Origin: Mugil cephalus
Lineage: Eukaryota > Chordata > Actinopteri > Mugiliformes > Mugilidae
Length of the DNA: 64,000 nucleotides
Direction of reading: 5' to 3'
Assembly: GCF_022458985.1 (NCBI RefSeq)
Contig: NC_061788.1
Coordinates: 1,298,326-1,362,325 of the forward strand
Below, piece after piece: positions 34,101-45,069 of the stretch. Position 1 is the stretch's first letter. Each line of letters starts with the position of its first letter. The translations under genes and the position numbers were made by a program. Under the pieces are notes generated by a model. It had not been told where the DNA came from. It worked only from the letters and a program-made list of their open reading frames with translations, and made no database searches.

Positions 34101-37100
34101 TTTTATTATCAGAACTTGTGAATAAATCTAAAACATGTCTGTGCGTTATGCTAATCAGCTCTGGTCTTATTATTATTAATATTATTATTACTGCACATTA
34201 ATCAACATTTTGTGTAAATGTGCTGGAATTAGCACAAATTCTAAATGTAGCCTGGTAGCATGTAGCTTTGAGCTCTGTTCATTTCTGTTTTGTTCAAGAG
34301 AAACTCCTAAAAATAAAGCCCCTCCCCCTTAGATCCCTCTACTCCGAGCCCATTGGACGACAGCCTCAGTGACATCACAGACGTGGCGCCCTGTCGGAAG
34401 CGGCGTTTTCGTCAGCTCCGGTCGGCCCCGGAGGCCCCGGCGGCGGCGGCGAGGGCGGAGTCACGGCAGCAGAGCTCGGACCAGAAGAAGAAGAAGAGGT
34501 AACGCCTCCCTCTGTTCGTGTCTGACGGCTGCCGCTCTTTATTTGTTTTTACAGCCTGTAAACCGACGTTTTTATCCGCCCATCAGGGCGACGTCTTCCA
34601 AACTAAAATAGAACACGCTTCATTTACAGGAACTTTTACTGCGACGAGTTAAATGAGTTAAATCCACCTCCTGGTTCACTGCAACAAACAAGAGAACAGA
34701 AAACCTCCCCGAGACCCAAACATACATCCATCCTTTCCTTCCTTCTCTTTCTTTCTTCTTTCCTTCCTCCCTTCTTTCCTTCTTTCGTTCCTTAATTCCT
34801 TGCTTCCTTGTCTTTCCATTTCCATTCCCACTCTTTCTTTCTTTCTGCCCCCTCCCATCCCTCCTCTCTCCCCCCTCGGGATCCTGTTCAATGGGAAAAT
34901 CAAACATCATAAACGTTCCCTCTGTGAGAGGACCCCCCCCCCCCCTCCATCTACGAGAAGAACACACAAAGAGAAACACAATGAGCAGCGTAAACGTGTG
35001 GAGGAATGTGAGGAGCTGGATCACAAAGAGTCTGTTCACACAAACAGTCAATGAACAGTGATCAAGGTTCTTCTTCCTCCAGCGTCTTTTAATCCGTGAA
35101 TCAAACGATCACGTCTCTAACTCCCCATTAATCACATTCTAGATGCCCCTGAAACAGACATTTCAAAGTTTCGAAACAATGGGGATGAATAAAATGTGAT
35201 TGCTTCAGATCTGTTGTAATTATTGCAACAATCTGTTCTGCAATCAAACCTCCTCAGAATCAGCTTTCAATTTCTTCTTCTTCTGGGATTATTAGCAGCT
35301 TTGACGCCATTAAAATAGAAGAAGGAGTTTAGATGCTGCAGGGACGTGGTTCTGGTTTATGGCTCACATGAAATGATTAACTACAAAATCTGATTTGATT
35401 ATTGTATAAATGTCTGGATCTGCTCTGATACCGGTTGGGATGAAGTCTAAACGTTCATTAACCTCCTCAGACCTAAGCTCTGTCTTTATTTGGGATCAGT
35501 AGGACTAAGAACTTTAAAAACGAAGCATCGTCGAACAGGAAGTAGTTTCTTACATGTGGACACTGGGATTATTTCACTCAGTATTATATATATAAAACTG
35601 TTCATTTTCATTCATAACAAAGTCCCAACGTCCTCAATCGAGTACTTGATAATTAGCGAAGTTATAGCTCGTTACTATTGATGAATTTGCATCTGTATTA
35701 AACTAGAAAAGTTAATAATCATAAATAAACAAGTTTCAGCTGTAAAATCTGATGAGGTTTTTTCCATGTCCACGTTTGTTACGTGATCATCTGTAGAACA
35801 AATCCACGGAAACGACGCCGTCATGTTTTTACACCAACTAGTATCTGGTCAAGAGGATAAAAGTTAAGATCAAGTAGAAAGATAAAGTAGTACAAATATA
35901 AAAACAGTAGAAAGCACCATAAATACAGCTGAACTGATCTAGACCAGCATCAGTCTCCTCTGGTATCGTTGGTCTAAACCAAGAGAATGATCCAGAACTT
36001 TAGTCCAAGCTCTACCAGAACTACCTGAGGATAAAAACCAGATGAAAAGCCTGAAAACACGGCGTCTTTAATGGAGCTGGTTTCAGACAGAGATGTGACT
36101 GGGATGAGTCCAAACTTAGGACAGATTCTGGGCTATATGTTGATTCCTTGATTATTATTATTACTGTTTGACCAGTAGTGTCTACATACAAAGTTAGTCT
36201 ATTAGTCTCATTTATGGTCAGTAAACTTTTGGATAGTAACCGATGGTTTGTGAGTGTGATTCAGGTGCTTGGTGGTGGAGAGTTTTGGAACATGCATGGA
36301 CTGTTTGTATATATATAAAACACCACAGAGAGGGAAGGAGGCACATGATTGGTTGATGAGTCAGAAGTGTTGATAAAAGAAGAAGAAGCAGTTTGACCTC
36401 GTTCCAGTTTCTGAACTCTGGAAGCAGCAGTTTCCATCCTGGTCCAGCTGGAGACCTTCAGGGCGTTATCACGTTTACGGGCTTCTTCTGGGAAGGAATA
36501 TCAAATTCAGCTCTTGGAGTTTATAGGTGATAAAGGACCACCGTCGTCCTGCAGGTTTATGATTTGTGCCGGTCTGTTTTATCTGCTTTGAGGAGACAAA
36601 CACATGCTGCCTTGGCTTGAGGCTGGACAGCTGGTGATGAGCAGGCTGGTGGTTTTTAGCCTCGGGAGAGAAGAGCTTTCCACTCTGGGCTTTATGTGAA
36701 CACACAGCTCCACTAATGAGGCTGTGGAAAACATCTGACCTCTCGTGTCCATATCTGTGCATGTGTCCACGCTGGGTCCAACCGCTTTTTTCACTAAATC
36801 TCAACAAAATCAAAGTATTTTCGTTAGCTTGTTAGCTTGGTTGCTAATGGACCAATACATCTCTCAGACGTGTGATGTAGGACATTTTTATTTCCTGGTT
36901 TGGTCTTATATTTGATTTTCAGAACATCCAGTAATCTATCAATCAATCAATCACTCACTGACTGATTATAAAGATGGATGAATCCTCCATCAGTCTCCAT
37001 CTTGGCAGTGTCTGGCTCCTGTCAATCAAAGAGGCCACGCCCCTTAATTCTGCAGAATTTTCATCCTTTAATTTCAGCAAGTGACTTCTAATAAACATTC

Positions 37101-39394
37101 ATCATGAACAGAGAAATTATTTCTGGTTTAGCAGCAGTTGATTTATCGTGGAGGTCGATGGTGGAGCCTCTAGTGGACGTTAGAAGAACTACAGCTTTTA
37201 GAGCATAGTTTTTAAGCTTTGGAAGTTTCTGCTCTGGAGTCTGTTTAAAAAAACGTCACACAATAAGGTAAACTGATAAACTCTCTGACATCCCGACAAT
37301 GTGCAGTAACGTTTTGCGGGAGCCTCTAGTGGCCGTCGGAGGAGCTGCAGCCTTTTGGCACGTCGACGCTCAGACTTCATGTTTCCAGCCTCAGACTCTG
37401 CTGCTTGGTAAAGTCGATGGAGGTGGTCTAGACATAAGTGAGTTTTAAATGTGTTATTTTTTTTTTAAAGCAGTGAAAGCCATTATTCACGGGGGCCGCA
37501 GAGCAGCAGGGCGATTTCTAAGGATGTGAACTGAGGAGCCAAAGTCGATCACTGGACTCAAAGAAACAATTATGCAACTTTCTTCTTTTCTCCTCGAAAG
37601 ACAGAGCATCACACAGCTCTGAAACCCGCTCACAATGCCCCCGCTCTTGTGCCTGTGTCTCTTATTCGCCAAGTATTTGGGCATTTAGACAACATCCCAA
37701 AGACGTGTCTCAATCTGACGTTGTTTCTCCAGCGATGCTCCAACAGGGGGGCGAGTATATCGCGTCCAAGCGTCTCCCTGCGAGTGCCAGCGACTGTAAA
37801 CTGTGCCACATGCAGATGGCTCTAAGTGTTGCCATCCATCCTCGGCTGCTCACGGTGGCCGCTGGTTGTTGCCATTAGCCGGAGCTTATTAGCTCCAACA
37901 AGAAGCAGCAGTGAGCCGATGAGCAGCTGGAAGGACGTTTGATTTCCCCCCCTCAGCCTCGGAGCTGGCAAACACAAAAGAGGCTGTTAACGTGCCTGTT
38001 GGCAGTCCCACACCCAGCTATTGTTTTTCACATCTCCATCACCACTCAACCCGTTCACCTTCTTCTGTTTCCTCCATGTTTTTGTTATTTCTGCATGCAG
38101 GTCTTCCATAGGGAGGGCTGAGAGCAGGAGGCGCAGGAGGCGCAGGAGGAGGAGGAGGAGGAGGAGGAGGGACTAAATGAAGGCCACATGAACAGAAGAA
38201 GATTGATGGCTAGTTAAAGGCATTGCTCAACGTTTTGAGAAATAGTTGCTTGACATCGAGTTGCTTTGTCCTGCAAATGGTTTAACGTTGGAAACGTCTT
38301 CTGTTTGGTTAGAAAAGACTCGAGTGGAGGACGTCATCCACTCACAGGTTAAATACTGTGAGGTTCCAAAGACCAGACAGATCATAGAGCACAAAAATCT
38401 GTTCTTAAATAAAGTTGGCCCTTTGTAGCCTCCTCAAGTGTTTTCTAGAGTCGACAGGATCCAGTCCAGTAAATGTTCTGGTTCTCCAGCGCTGCCATAA
38501 ACTCCCTAACTCTCTCTGCAAGATTAGTCTCCAGGAAACTTTTCTTTTACATGTTCAGTGTTTGTTGTTGTTTGGCTGCAGCCTTTAACCCTCCGGAGTC
38601 GATGGTTCGTCCAAATCACGTGACCAGTTTAAGACGATGTAGCAGCAGGAAGCAGCGTCGCTGAGTCTCTGTTTCAACGTTAGTAGAAAGTGATAACTTC
38701 AACCTCATTAGGAAGCAAAGCGCTAGCAAGCAGATATCACCAGCCAGCTTCAAATGCAAGAACAAAACACAACATAACAGCCTCTTTCCTATTGGTGGAA
38801 CATGCATCCATCAACCAATCGGGACATGATGTGTCAGTGGTTGCTAAGCAACAGTGAGGCTATATTCAGTCTATGGAGACAGGAGACAGTTTAGAGACAT
38901 TTAGACATTATTACTGGTTGGACACCTGATAGTTTGTAAATTGTTGTAAATAGTTGCCCCCTGCATTTTAATGGAAATAGTTGTAAATAACTTTGTTGTC
39001 ATAAGCTTTTGAAATTTACACCTTAGATTTACAGTCAAGTTATAGAAATGTTTGGTTCAACATGTTTGTGGTTTTCATAGTGAAAAATCAAACTTTTTCC
39101 TACTGGGATTTGATGGTTTTAGTTTGGTTTTAGGTCTAATGTGTTAATACAGTTTGTCACAATGAAAACATAATTGTAAAATGACACAGGTGAGGCTGAG
39201 CTGAAAAGAACGAACCGAACAAGGCAACAAAACGCTACAAGGTTCAGCTTCAGCCAGAACACAACACGTTTTAAAGACGTTTTCATTCCAAAATGCAGTT
39301 TAGATGTAGTTTGAATGTATTGGTGGTACAGAACAATGGTCTCCTATTCCCATTGATACTGCTGCTACTACTACTACTACTACTGCTACTACTG

Positions 39395-39429
<35 letters not shown>

Positions 39430-42400
39430 GCTACTACTACTACTACTACGTCTTTTTCTGGTTCTTCTTCACAAATTTATAAATGTCAGTCTGATGTTTA
39501 GTTTGGCAGCTGCGACGCTACACGACAGCTATCCAAACAGTAGAAGAAGAACGCTACAGGGACACGGTTTATTTTTGGTAAAACTAGAGAAGTTCAGACT
39601 TGGCTGAAGCCTGATTCTGATCCGAACATTTTAAAAATGCTTTGATAAAAACAGCCCAACTAATTATTTATGGACTTAATGGATATTGTATTGATTGATA
39701 TATGTCATCGTGCTAAGCTAAGCTAAGCTAAGCTAACAACATCCTCCTTAGAGATTTACTTCTGTTCCAAAGTGTTTCTCTAACGAGGGTTTAACACTTC
39801 CTCAGACGACTTCTATAAACTGCTGATCTTGAGATTTTCATTTCTGACTCACTTTGGTTCCTGTTAAGTGTTTGTGTACTCGCAGGACACTTTTCCCATG
39901 AAATGAAAGTCCTTCACACACACACACACAGAAACTGCTGCTGTAAACCATCAAACATCGCTGCTGGCCATCACAGATAATCACTACAAGACCACTGAAG
40001 CCAAACCCCCTCCTGTGGGTTTGCGTTGTGCTTGGTACTGGGACCTGTTGTGTTTCTACTGTGTAGTGTGAGAGGTTTCCTTCACTGCGCCAGGACGACG
40101 GCAGCAAACCTTCACGAACCACGTCCACAACAACCGATCATGATGCTGCTCAGATTCTAGAGAAAGTTGAGTTCTTGTTGTGTTAATTCAGTGATGTGGT
40201 TGTGTCGTAGCCTGATGTTCACCTTCCTACGAACTAAACTACGTAACAGTGTTCATCATCGTAATGAATTGGAAATATTTTTGCACAACGTTTGGGTGTG
40301 ATTGCCCTCAAAAGCGTCTCAACCCCCTCGATTTAACCTGACAGAGAAAACAAGCACAGTTCAGTCCACTTACACTTAGTTTATTCCATTTGACCAGAAA
40401 ACCACGTGTTACGTTCAGGTACATACTCTGAACAGGCTGCTAAACGTTTCTAAATCCTAAATTAACGTCATTACGGTAACTTAATGACGAACTCTTATTC
40501 TACGTGCAGACATTTCATTAACTGTATGAATTGTTTTTAATTGGTGGGATCGTATCATAATTTAAAAAAAAAAATAACACAAATAAAACACCAGGTCTCT
40601 TGTCACAAAGTGATTATGTCATTAACAGAAGCTCAAATGATGTAAAGAATAAAATCCTGATAAAAATATCTGTCACCTTCAGGCTCATTTAAAGTGCTGC
40701 CGGACACTCGCTGTGTTTCCATTACAGCTTTTCACAAAATAAAAGCAGTATTTCTCAAATTTTGATAAAATCCAGTTGTTTCCATTGAAAGGTGTTTTGT
40801 GAATAAGCTGTAAAGGCTACATATCTGGGGATATCCCATAATTCTCTTAAATTCCCATCACTTTGAGGAAGATGCATCATCTCCAGTCCTGATGGGGAAA
40901 CACCAATAAAGTGTTTCCATTGCACTTCTGAGATAAACTTTTACATCGATACGTCTGAAAAACCTCCTCATGAGAGAGTAAAAGTGTTTTAGCTTTAGAT
41001 ATAAGAGGTTTTTTGAAATGTAGGCGTTTCCATCACCAGTTTATTATTGAGGTTTAGGTTTTGCTCATTTCTGGGGGGAATGGAAACGCAGCAGTTGTCA
41101 CCATAACTTGTGAATGAAATCGTAATGTTGATGTGAGTCAGTTCTACCTCGTCAGTCTGATTCGGTCTGTAACAACTTTTTTTGCCAGTCGGGTAAATTT
41201 TTGTTTCCACTTCCTGCTTCACTTTCAACAATAGTGAAACTTTCACCGAAGATGAGTCGTACAAATGTTTGTTTCTCCAAACCTCCTCAGTTAACCTCAC
41301 CCATTCTTACTAATTATCCAAAATTATCAGTATCACAGCTCTTCTGTTCTGCATTGCTACGCAATATGTACGACGTGACCCCGAACCGTCTGATACCAGC
41401 TAGCTAGTGAAACACAGTCTGTCCTAGTTGTCCTCCAGTATTTCTTTTTTTTACGTATCCCTCTCCAACTCGTTGTTTTCTCCACGTATCTGGAACAAAC
41501 AACTTTTTAGTCTCTAATCAAGACTATTCTTTTAAATCGAGACCTTTTTTTGGTCCAGTTTGTGCCCTTGAATTTGACGTATGGTGTTTCCTTCTTTGCA
41601 TTTAGTGATTCCAGTGGAAGAAGTTGTAACAAACGATTACGTTTTCCTGATGAATGTTATTCAAACATAACAAAAGTTCAGATTTATTGACTTGTTGTGT
41701 TTTTTTAATCAACATTTTAGTGTTTTTCTTTTGTTTCCCGTCCTGTTTTTGGAGCTTTTTGAATTTACCTTCAGTCTGATCACACCTTCTAAGAGACCAG
41801 ATGACATATTCATTTATTAGTGTCATATATTTATCTCATCTAGACCTAAAACTGAGGCTAAAACCAACGTTTTCTGCTCAAACGTCCTGTCAGAATCTGA
41901 CTCAGCGTTCCTTCGTGGGGTCAAATCTGCTCCTGCTGGTCCAAACTGAATCAACCCTGTTTAGTTTCTTCACATAGAAACTAGCACGTACTTGCTGTGA
42001 TGTGTTTTTCGGCTCGGTGAGGGGCCCCTGCAGCGCCCACCACCACCCCGAGCTCAGCCTCACCTCTTGGGATTTTGAAATCGCTCTCGTCACGTCCCCC
42101 TCCGATGAGTCTCTGGTGGTCCTCCGTGGCTCAAACATGCCTCTTGTTCTCTTAACTGGTTCCAGCAGCGCAGCGCTGTTTGTCATCCATTTGGTAACGA
42201 TTTGAACAAAGCTACGGGGCCTCTCTTCTCCCCAGCTCCCTCACGCCGGCCTTTTCCTCTCGGGTCCTGTGCAGCTAATCGCTATCACATCAAGGCCGGA
42301 CCTCAGGGAGAAAGTCGTCTAAGGCTAATGTTTGAATAAAGTCTGATTATTCTTCAAAAAGTAACTTGTTCCTTAAAGGTGCTTCTCTGGTTTCTAATTT

Positions 42401-43338
42401 AACACTAAAGAGACAAGATGACAGAAGATTCTCAGCTCAGAAAAACCTAAACGCTAAAGAGAAACACTTTCTCAGACTCTAAAGTCCTAATACTACTATT
42501 AACCGGGAGGCTAGGAAGCTATGACGAGCTACTATTAGCAGGGAGACTTGTAAACAGGAAGAGCTATTATTAGAGGGAAGGCTAGGAAGCTACAAAGAGC
42601 CACTATTAACTGGAAGGCTAGGAAGAGCTACTGTTTGCTGGGGGACTCGTAAACAGGAAGAGCTATCATTAGCATGAAGGTAGGAAGAGCTACTGTTAGC
42701 TGGGAGACTAGAAGAGCTACAGTTTGCTATGAGGCTAGGATGAGCTACTGTTAACAAGGAAACTATGAAGTGCTACTATTACCTGGAAGGCTAGGAAGAG
42801 CTACTGTTAGCTGGGGGGCTAGGAGGAGCTACTGTTAGTTGGGAGGCTAGGAAGAGCTACGGTTAACAAGGAAACTAGGAAGAGCTACTATTACTGCAAA
42901 GGCTAGGAAGTTACAGAGCCAATATTAGCTGGAAGGCTAGGAAGCTACAAAGAGCTGCTATTACCTGGAAGGCTAGGAAGAGCTACTGTTAGCTGAGGGT
43001 TTCGTAACCAAGAAGAGCTATTTTTAGTGGGAAAGTAGGAAACAGTAGCTAACAGTAACTAAGGGCGGGGCTAGCAACAGTACCTAAAGGGGGCGGGGCT
43101 TTAGAGAAAGGCTATTTCAGGTTTTCATTCATTAAATTTGATTAGTTTGAACATTTTCTTTGGGTCTTGTCATGAAGGGGGGGTGGTGGGTGGTGGGTCC
43201 GGTTGAGAACCACTGACCCGGTGTGTTTGGTGTCTTTGTTCCAGGACCGACCCCCCTGCAGGAGCCAGGCCGACCCCCCCGCCCCCCCAACGCTCTGCAG
43301 ACGCTGCTGCAGTCGAGGATTTGTTTGACGACTTCTGA
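28119..43338 (+). CDS. xrcc4: DNA repair protein XRCC4
   Basis: Eight coding exons join in phase to 376 aa: 28,119-28,263, 28,497-28,684, 31,787-31,953, 32,806-32,937, 33,251-33,450, 33,602-33,640, 34,333-34,498 and 43,245-43,338. XRCC4 is the nuclear scaffold that stabilises DNA ligase IV and works with XLF in non-homologous end joining. The head domain (residues 1 to about 112) carries FRLGS at its end; a coiled coil follows (about 115-210). The ligase IV-binding part is clear: ALEEELFSRFVLVLNEKK and KIRSL. Residues 250-257 (YGGSTDEE) keep the CK2 site (T254) that recruits FHA proteins such as PNKP and aprataxin. SDITDVAP followed by RKRR gives the nuclear signal, and EDLFDDF is the conserved C-terminus. 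Exon 5 codes for long K- and E-rich runs, making the protein longer than human XRCC4 (about 336 aa). The 39-bp sixth coding exon is phase-symmetric and could be skipped. Confidence 0.95.
28685..31786 (+). other. xrcc4 intron between coding exons 2 and 3
   Basis: About 3.1 kb without recognised exons. A purine-rich tract (GAGGAGGA, GAAGAAGAAG) covers about 29,307-29,490. A probable dispersed repeat covers 29,905-30,625. Two copies of the GC-box-like phrase AAGCCCCGCCCCC lie near 31,661-31,695, close to the acceptor. Confidence 0.45.
29905..30625. repeat. Probable dispersed repeat ending in GTGGCTGATCAGTG
   Basis: The left part carries GGGCATCG and GATACCAGTACCGATACC wording. The right edge reads CAGTGGTCATAATGTTGTGG then CTGATCAGTG, a phrase I associate with ends of short non-autonomous DNA transposons in fish. 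I could not find the matching inverted end, so the boundaries and the idea that it is one element are uncertain. The 63-codon frame at 30,247-30,438 has no domain. Confidence 0.35.
32050..32163. repeat. 21-bp minisatellite in xrcc4 intron
   Basis: Six near-identical 21-base units built on GTTCTCAGTGGACAGGGTC lie in the intron before coding exon 4. Unit starts fall at 32,051, 32,072, 32,093, 32,114, 32,135 and 32,156 (the last one partial). Confidence 0.9.
32620..32805. repeat. 31-bp minisatellite ending at an xrcc4 splice acceptor
   Basis: Six units of exactly 31 bases start at 32,620, 32,651, 32,682, 32,713, 32,744 and 32,775, each opening with GATGCTGAGGAGCGCTTG. The sixth unit ends on the AG that precedes coding exon 4 at 32,806; its last bases are GTGTCAG where the other units read ACTCGGT or a close variant. 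Confidence 0.9.
32940..33210. repeat. CT-rich (polypyrimidine) tract in xrcc4 intron
   Basis: The intron between coding exons 4 and 5 is almost entirely CTT/CTC-rich, including a CTC run near 33,170-33,200. The open frames it produces (32,795-33,226 and 33,000-33,212 on the plus strand; 33,145-33,441 on the minus strand) are low-complexity artefacts outside the real exons. Confidence 0.75.
35940..36110 (+). mobile_element. Tc1/mariner-type remnant, inverted relative to 18,175-18,380
   Basis: The plus strand matches the reverse complement of 18,175-18,380, sharing CAGCATCAGTCTCCTCTGG (here) and AGCTCTACCAGAAC, and translates to KLYQNYLRIKTR. Its frame is interrupted by stops. It is a shorter, decayed piece of the same transposase segment. 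Confidence 0.6.
39358..39449. repeat. CTA trinucleotide microsatellite
   Basis: About 30 CTA/CTG units in the last xrcc4 intron. The poly-leucine frame 39,293-39,607 is its translation and not a gene. Confidence 0.95.
40715..41090. repeat. Possible dispersed repeat with GTTTCCATT phrases
   Basis: GTTTCCATT recurs at about 40,718, 40,789 and 40,913, with GTTTCCATC near 41,028, between AT-rich segments; a CCTCCTCATGAGAGAGTAAA phrase lies near 40,964. The wording resembles short interspersed fish repeats, but no second copy was found in this window. Confidence 0.3.
42505..43062. repeat. 28-bp minisatellite array, fourth site, reverse orientation
   Basis: Units such as AGCTGGGAGGCTAGGAAGAG are the reverse complement of the unit at 21,970-22,795 and keep the 28-base spacing where regular. 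The array ends about 180 bases before the last xrcc4 exon. Confidence 0.85.
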
Positions 43339-43551
43339 CTCTAGAAAGACTAAGACGCCACATTTTATTTCTTTTTTATCCTGGATGAATCCCGGTTTTT
43401 AAACTAAAGGACGTGTGTGGGAGATGTATGTGAGGCAGGAAATCATCTATTTTAAAAACCTGCTGAATGAAAATGAAATGTGTGTTTTTTAATTTTACAT
43501 CATGAACTCATTGTGACAAATTCATTGTGTTGTTATTTTAATGTTTCTGCC

Positions 43552-43557
43552 AATAAA
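43552..43557 (+). terminator. xrcc4: Polyadenylation signal AATAAA of xrcc4
   Basis: AATAAA lies 214 bases after the xrcc4 stop codon, followed by T-rich sequence, as expected for the end of the transcript. Confidence 0.65.
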
Positions 43558-43599
43558 GACCTTAAATGACACATTTTCGTTTTATTATTATTAAATGAC

Positions 43600-44750
43600 A
43601 GCGAAGGGAAAAGTTAGTCTGTAAAAACAGCAGTTAAATGTCTCCTCCTCCTTTTCCTCCACCTTTCTCTTCTCCTTTTTGTTTTCCTTCTCTTCCTCCC
43701 TTTCCTCCTCCACCTTTTCATGCTCCTCCTGCTTCCTCCTCTATCTCCTTCTTCTCCTCCTCCTCCTCCTCCCTTTCCTTCTGGGTCGCCTCCATCTCTG
43801 ATGAAGTGTTTCCATGGAGACCAGATAAAATGATGTGACCAGATACAGTTCACATCTAAACATCTTCACTGATGAAGAAGAGCATCACATCTACTGGAAA
43901 TAGACCAGAAGAAGAAGGAGGAGAGGAGGAGAAGAAGAAGAAGGAGGAGAGGAGGAGAACAAACTTTTTGTTAGAGCCTCTAGACGTTGGAGGAACTGCA
44001 GCATCGGTTTAATTGGTTAATTTCTATATATAACGCTACGTCTGTCTTCAGACACAGAGCTGTCAAATACCTGCACACTTTGCTTTACGACCAGATTCCT
44101 GGAGGTGGCGCCTCTGGTGGACGTTAAACGCTTTAACAGCTTCAGTTTAACCCTGAGATTATGTTAGAGTCAAGTTAAAATGTGTAAAAAGTACATTTTC
44201 CTTGTTTTTATGAGGACAAAGCTTCATGATATCCTCAAGAACAGATATTTTAACACAACAAAGGAATTTTTCACCATCTTCTGAAAGTCTCTGAAAAAGA
44301 AAGTGACGTCTGTGGTTTTATGGGTCAAATATGACCTGTGAAGAATATTAGTTGCAGCCATGCATCACAGAAAATGTTTTCAGTTACTCTGTGGATCAAA
44401 TTTGGATCAATTTACGCTCTTTTTTTAGATGAAAGACGCCGAGTGGTGTATTCAAAGATAAAGAAAATAATATTTAATACATATATACGTTATTAGTGGT
44501 GGATATGAGGTGAAAAACAAAACTGGATGATTGTTGTGGATTAAATTGTGGATCTGTCCTGACCTGCTAACTTGTAAAGAGATGGGCAGATTTCTGTCAC
44601 ATTATAAGGTTAATTAACAATAAATAAATAAATAAATAAAACTGTGTAATGGGAAACTAGGCTCCAGTGAAAGTCAGTCAACCTCGTAGTAAATTAACGT
44701 AGCTCTCCTTTAATGTCTCTCTGTGTTTCTCATTTGTTTTCCCTAACTCC
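43600..44750. other. Intergenic spacer between xrcc4 and versican
   Basis: A CTCCTCC/TTCCTC tract (43,639-43,785) makes spurious open frames on both strands, and a GAAGAAGGAGGA tract lies near 43,908-43,960. Phrases near 43,974-43,998 and 44,100-44,130 (GGCGCCTCTGGTGGACGTTA) belong to the same short repeat type seen near 37,165. No exon recognised. Confidence 0.4.
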
Positions 44751-44754
44751 TTCC

Positions 44755-45069
44755 TCCCTCTGCGCCTCCCCCACCCTCTCCTCCTCCTCCTCCTCCTCCC
44801 CCCGGCCTCCCTCCCCTCCCCGGGCCTGGGCGGTGCTTCTCCTGGCCACTGAATAATAGCGGGCGTAAAGTGGATTTGAACTTGCAGCCAGCGCTGAGAG
44901 CTGGAGAGGAGGACGCCTGTTACAGAGAGCAGAGCTGCGGTGCGTTTGGGAACCTCTGAGAGGTGTAGGAAAAAAAGTTTTAAGTGATAAAAGTTATAAT
45001 AACACTAACAACAACCCCTCAAACCAGCTGGATCTGTGGACTTCTTTTTTCTCTTTCTCTCATTTAAAG
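44755..45069 (+). promoter_or_regulatory. vcan: Putative versican promoter and noncoding exon 1
   Basis: A GC-rich block (about 44,760-44,840, including GGGCCTGGGCGGTG) is followed by a less GC-rich stretch that ends CATTTAAAG before GTAGGA, a plausible splice donor at 45,070. Versican genes begin with a noncoding exon, and the next acceptor (TTTTTCCAG at 46,661) sits 11 bases before the ATG. Transcription start and exon left edge are not fixed. Confidence 0.5.

Larger units (their letters stand above)
34499..43244 (+). other. xrcc4 last intron, 8.7 kb
   Basis: No nested gene was recognised. It holds a CTTT-rich tract (about 34,720-34,880), an inverted Tc1 remnant (35,940-36,110), GAGCCTCTAGTGG-type repeat fragments near 37,165 and 37,320, a GGAGGAGGA run near 38,140-38,170, a CTA microsatellite (39,358-39,449), an AGCTA run near 39,713-39,737, a possible dispersed repeat around 40,715-41,090 and the reverse-orientation 28-bp minisatellite (42,505-43,062). 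Small open frames inside it have no domains. Confidence 0.5.

Noticed and set aside
39293-39607. 104-codon frame with a poly-leucine run resembling a membrane segment
   Set aside because: Translation of a CTA microsatellite inside an xrcc4 intron.
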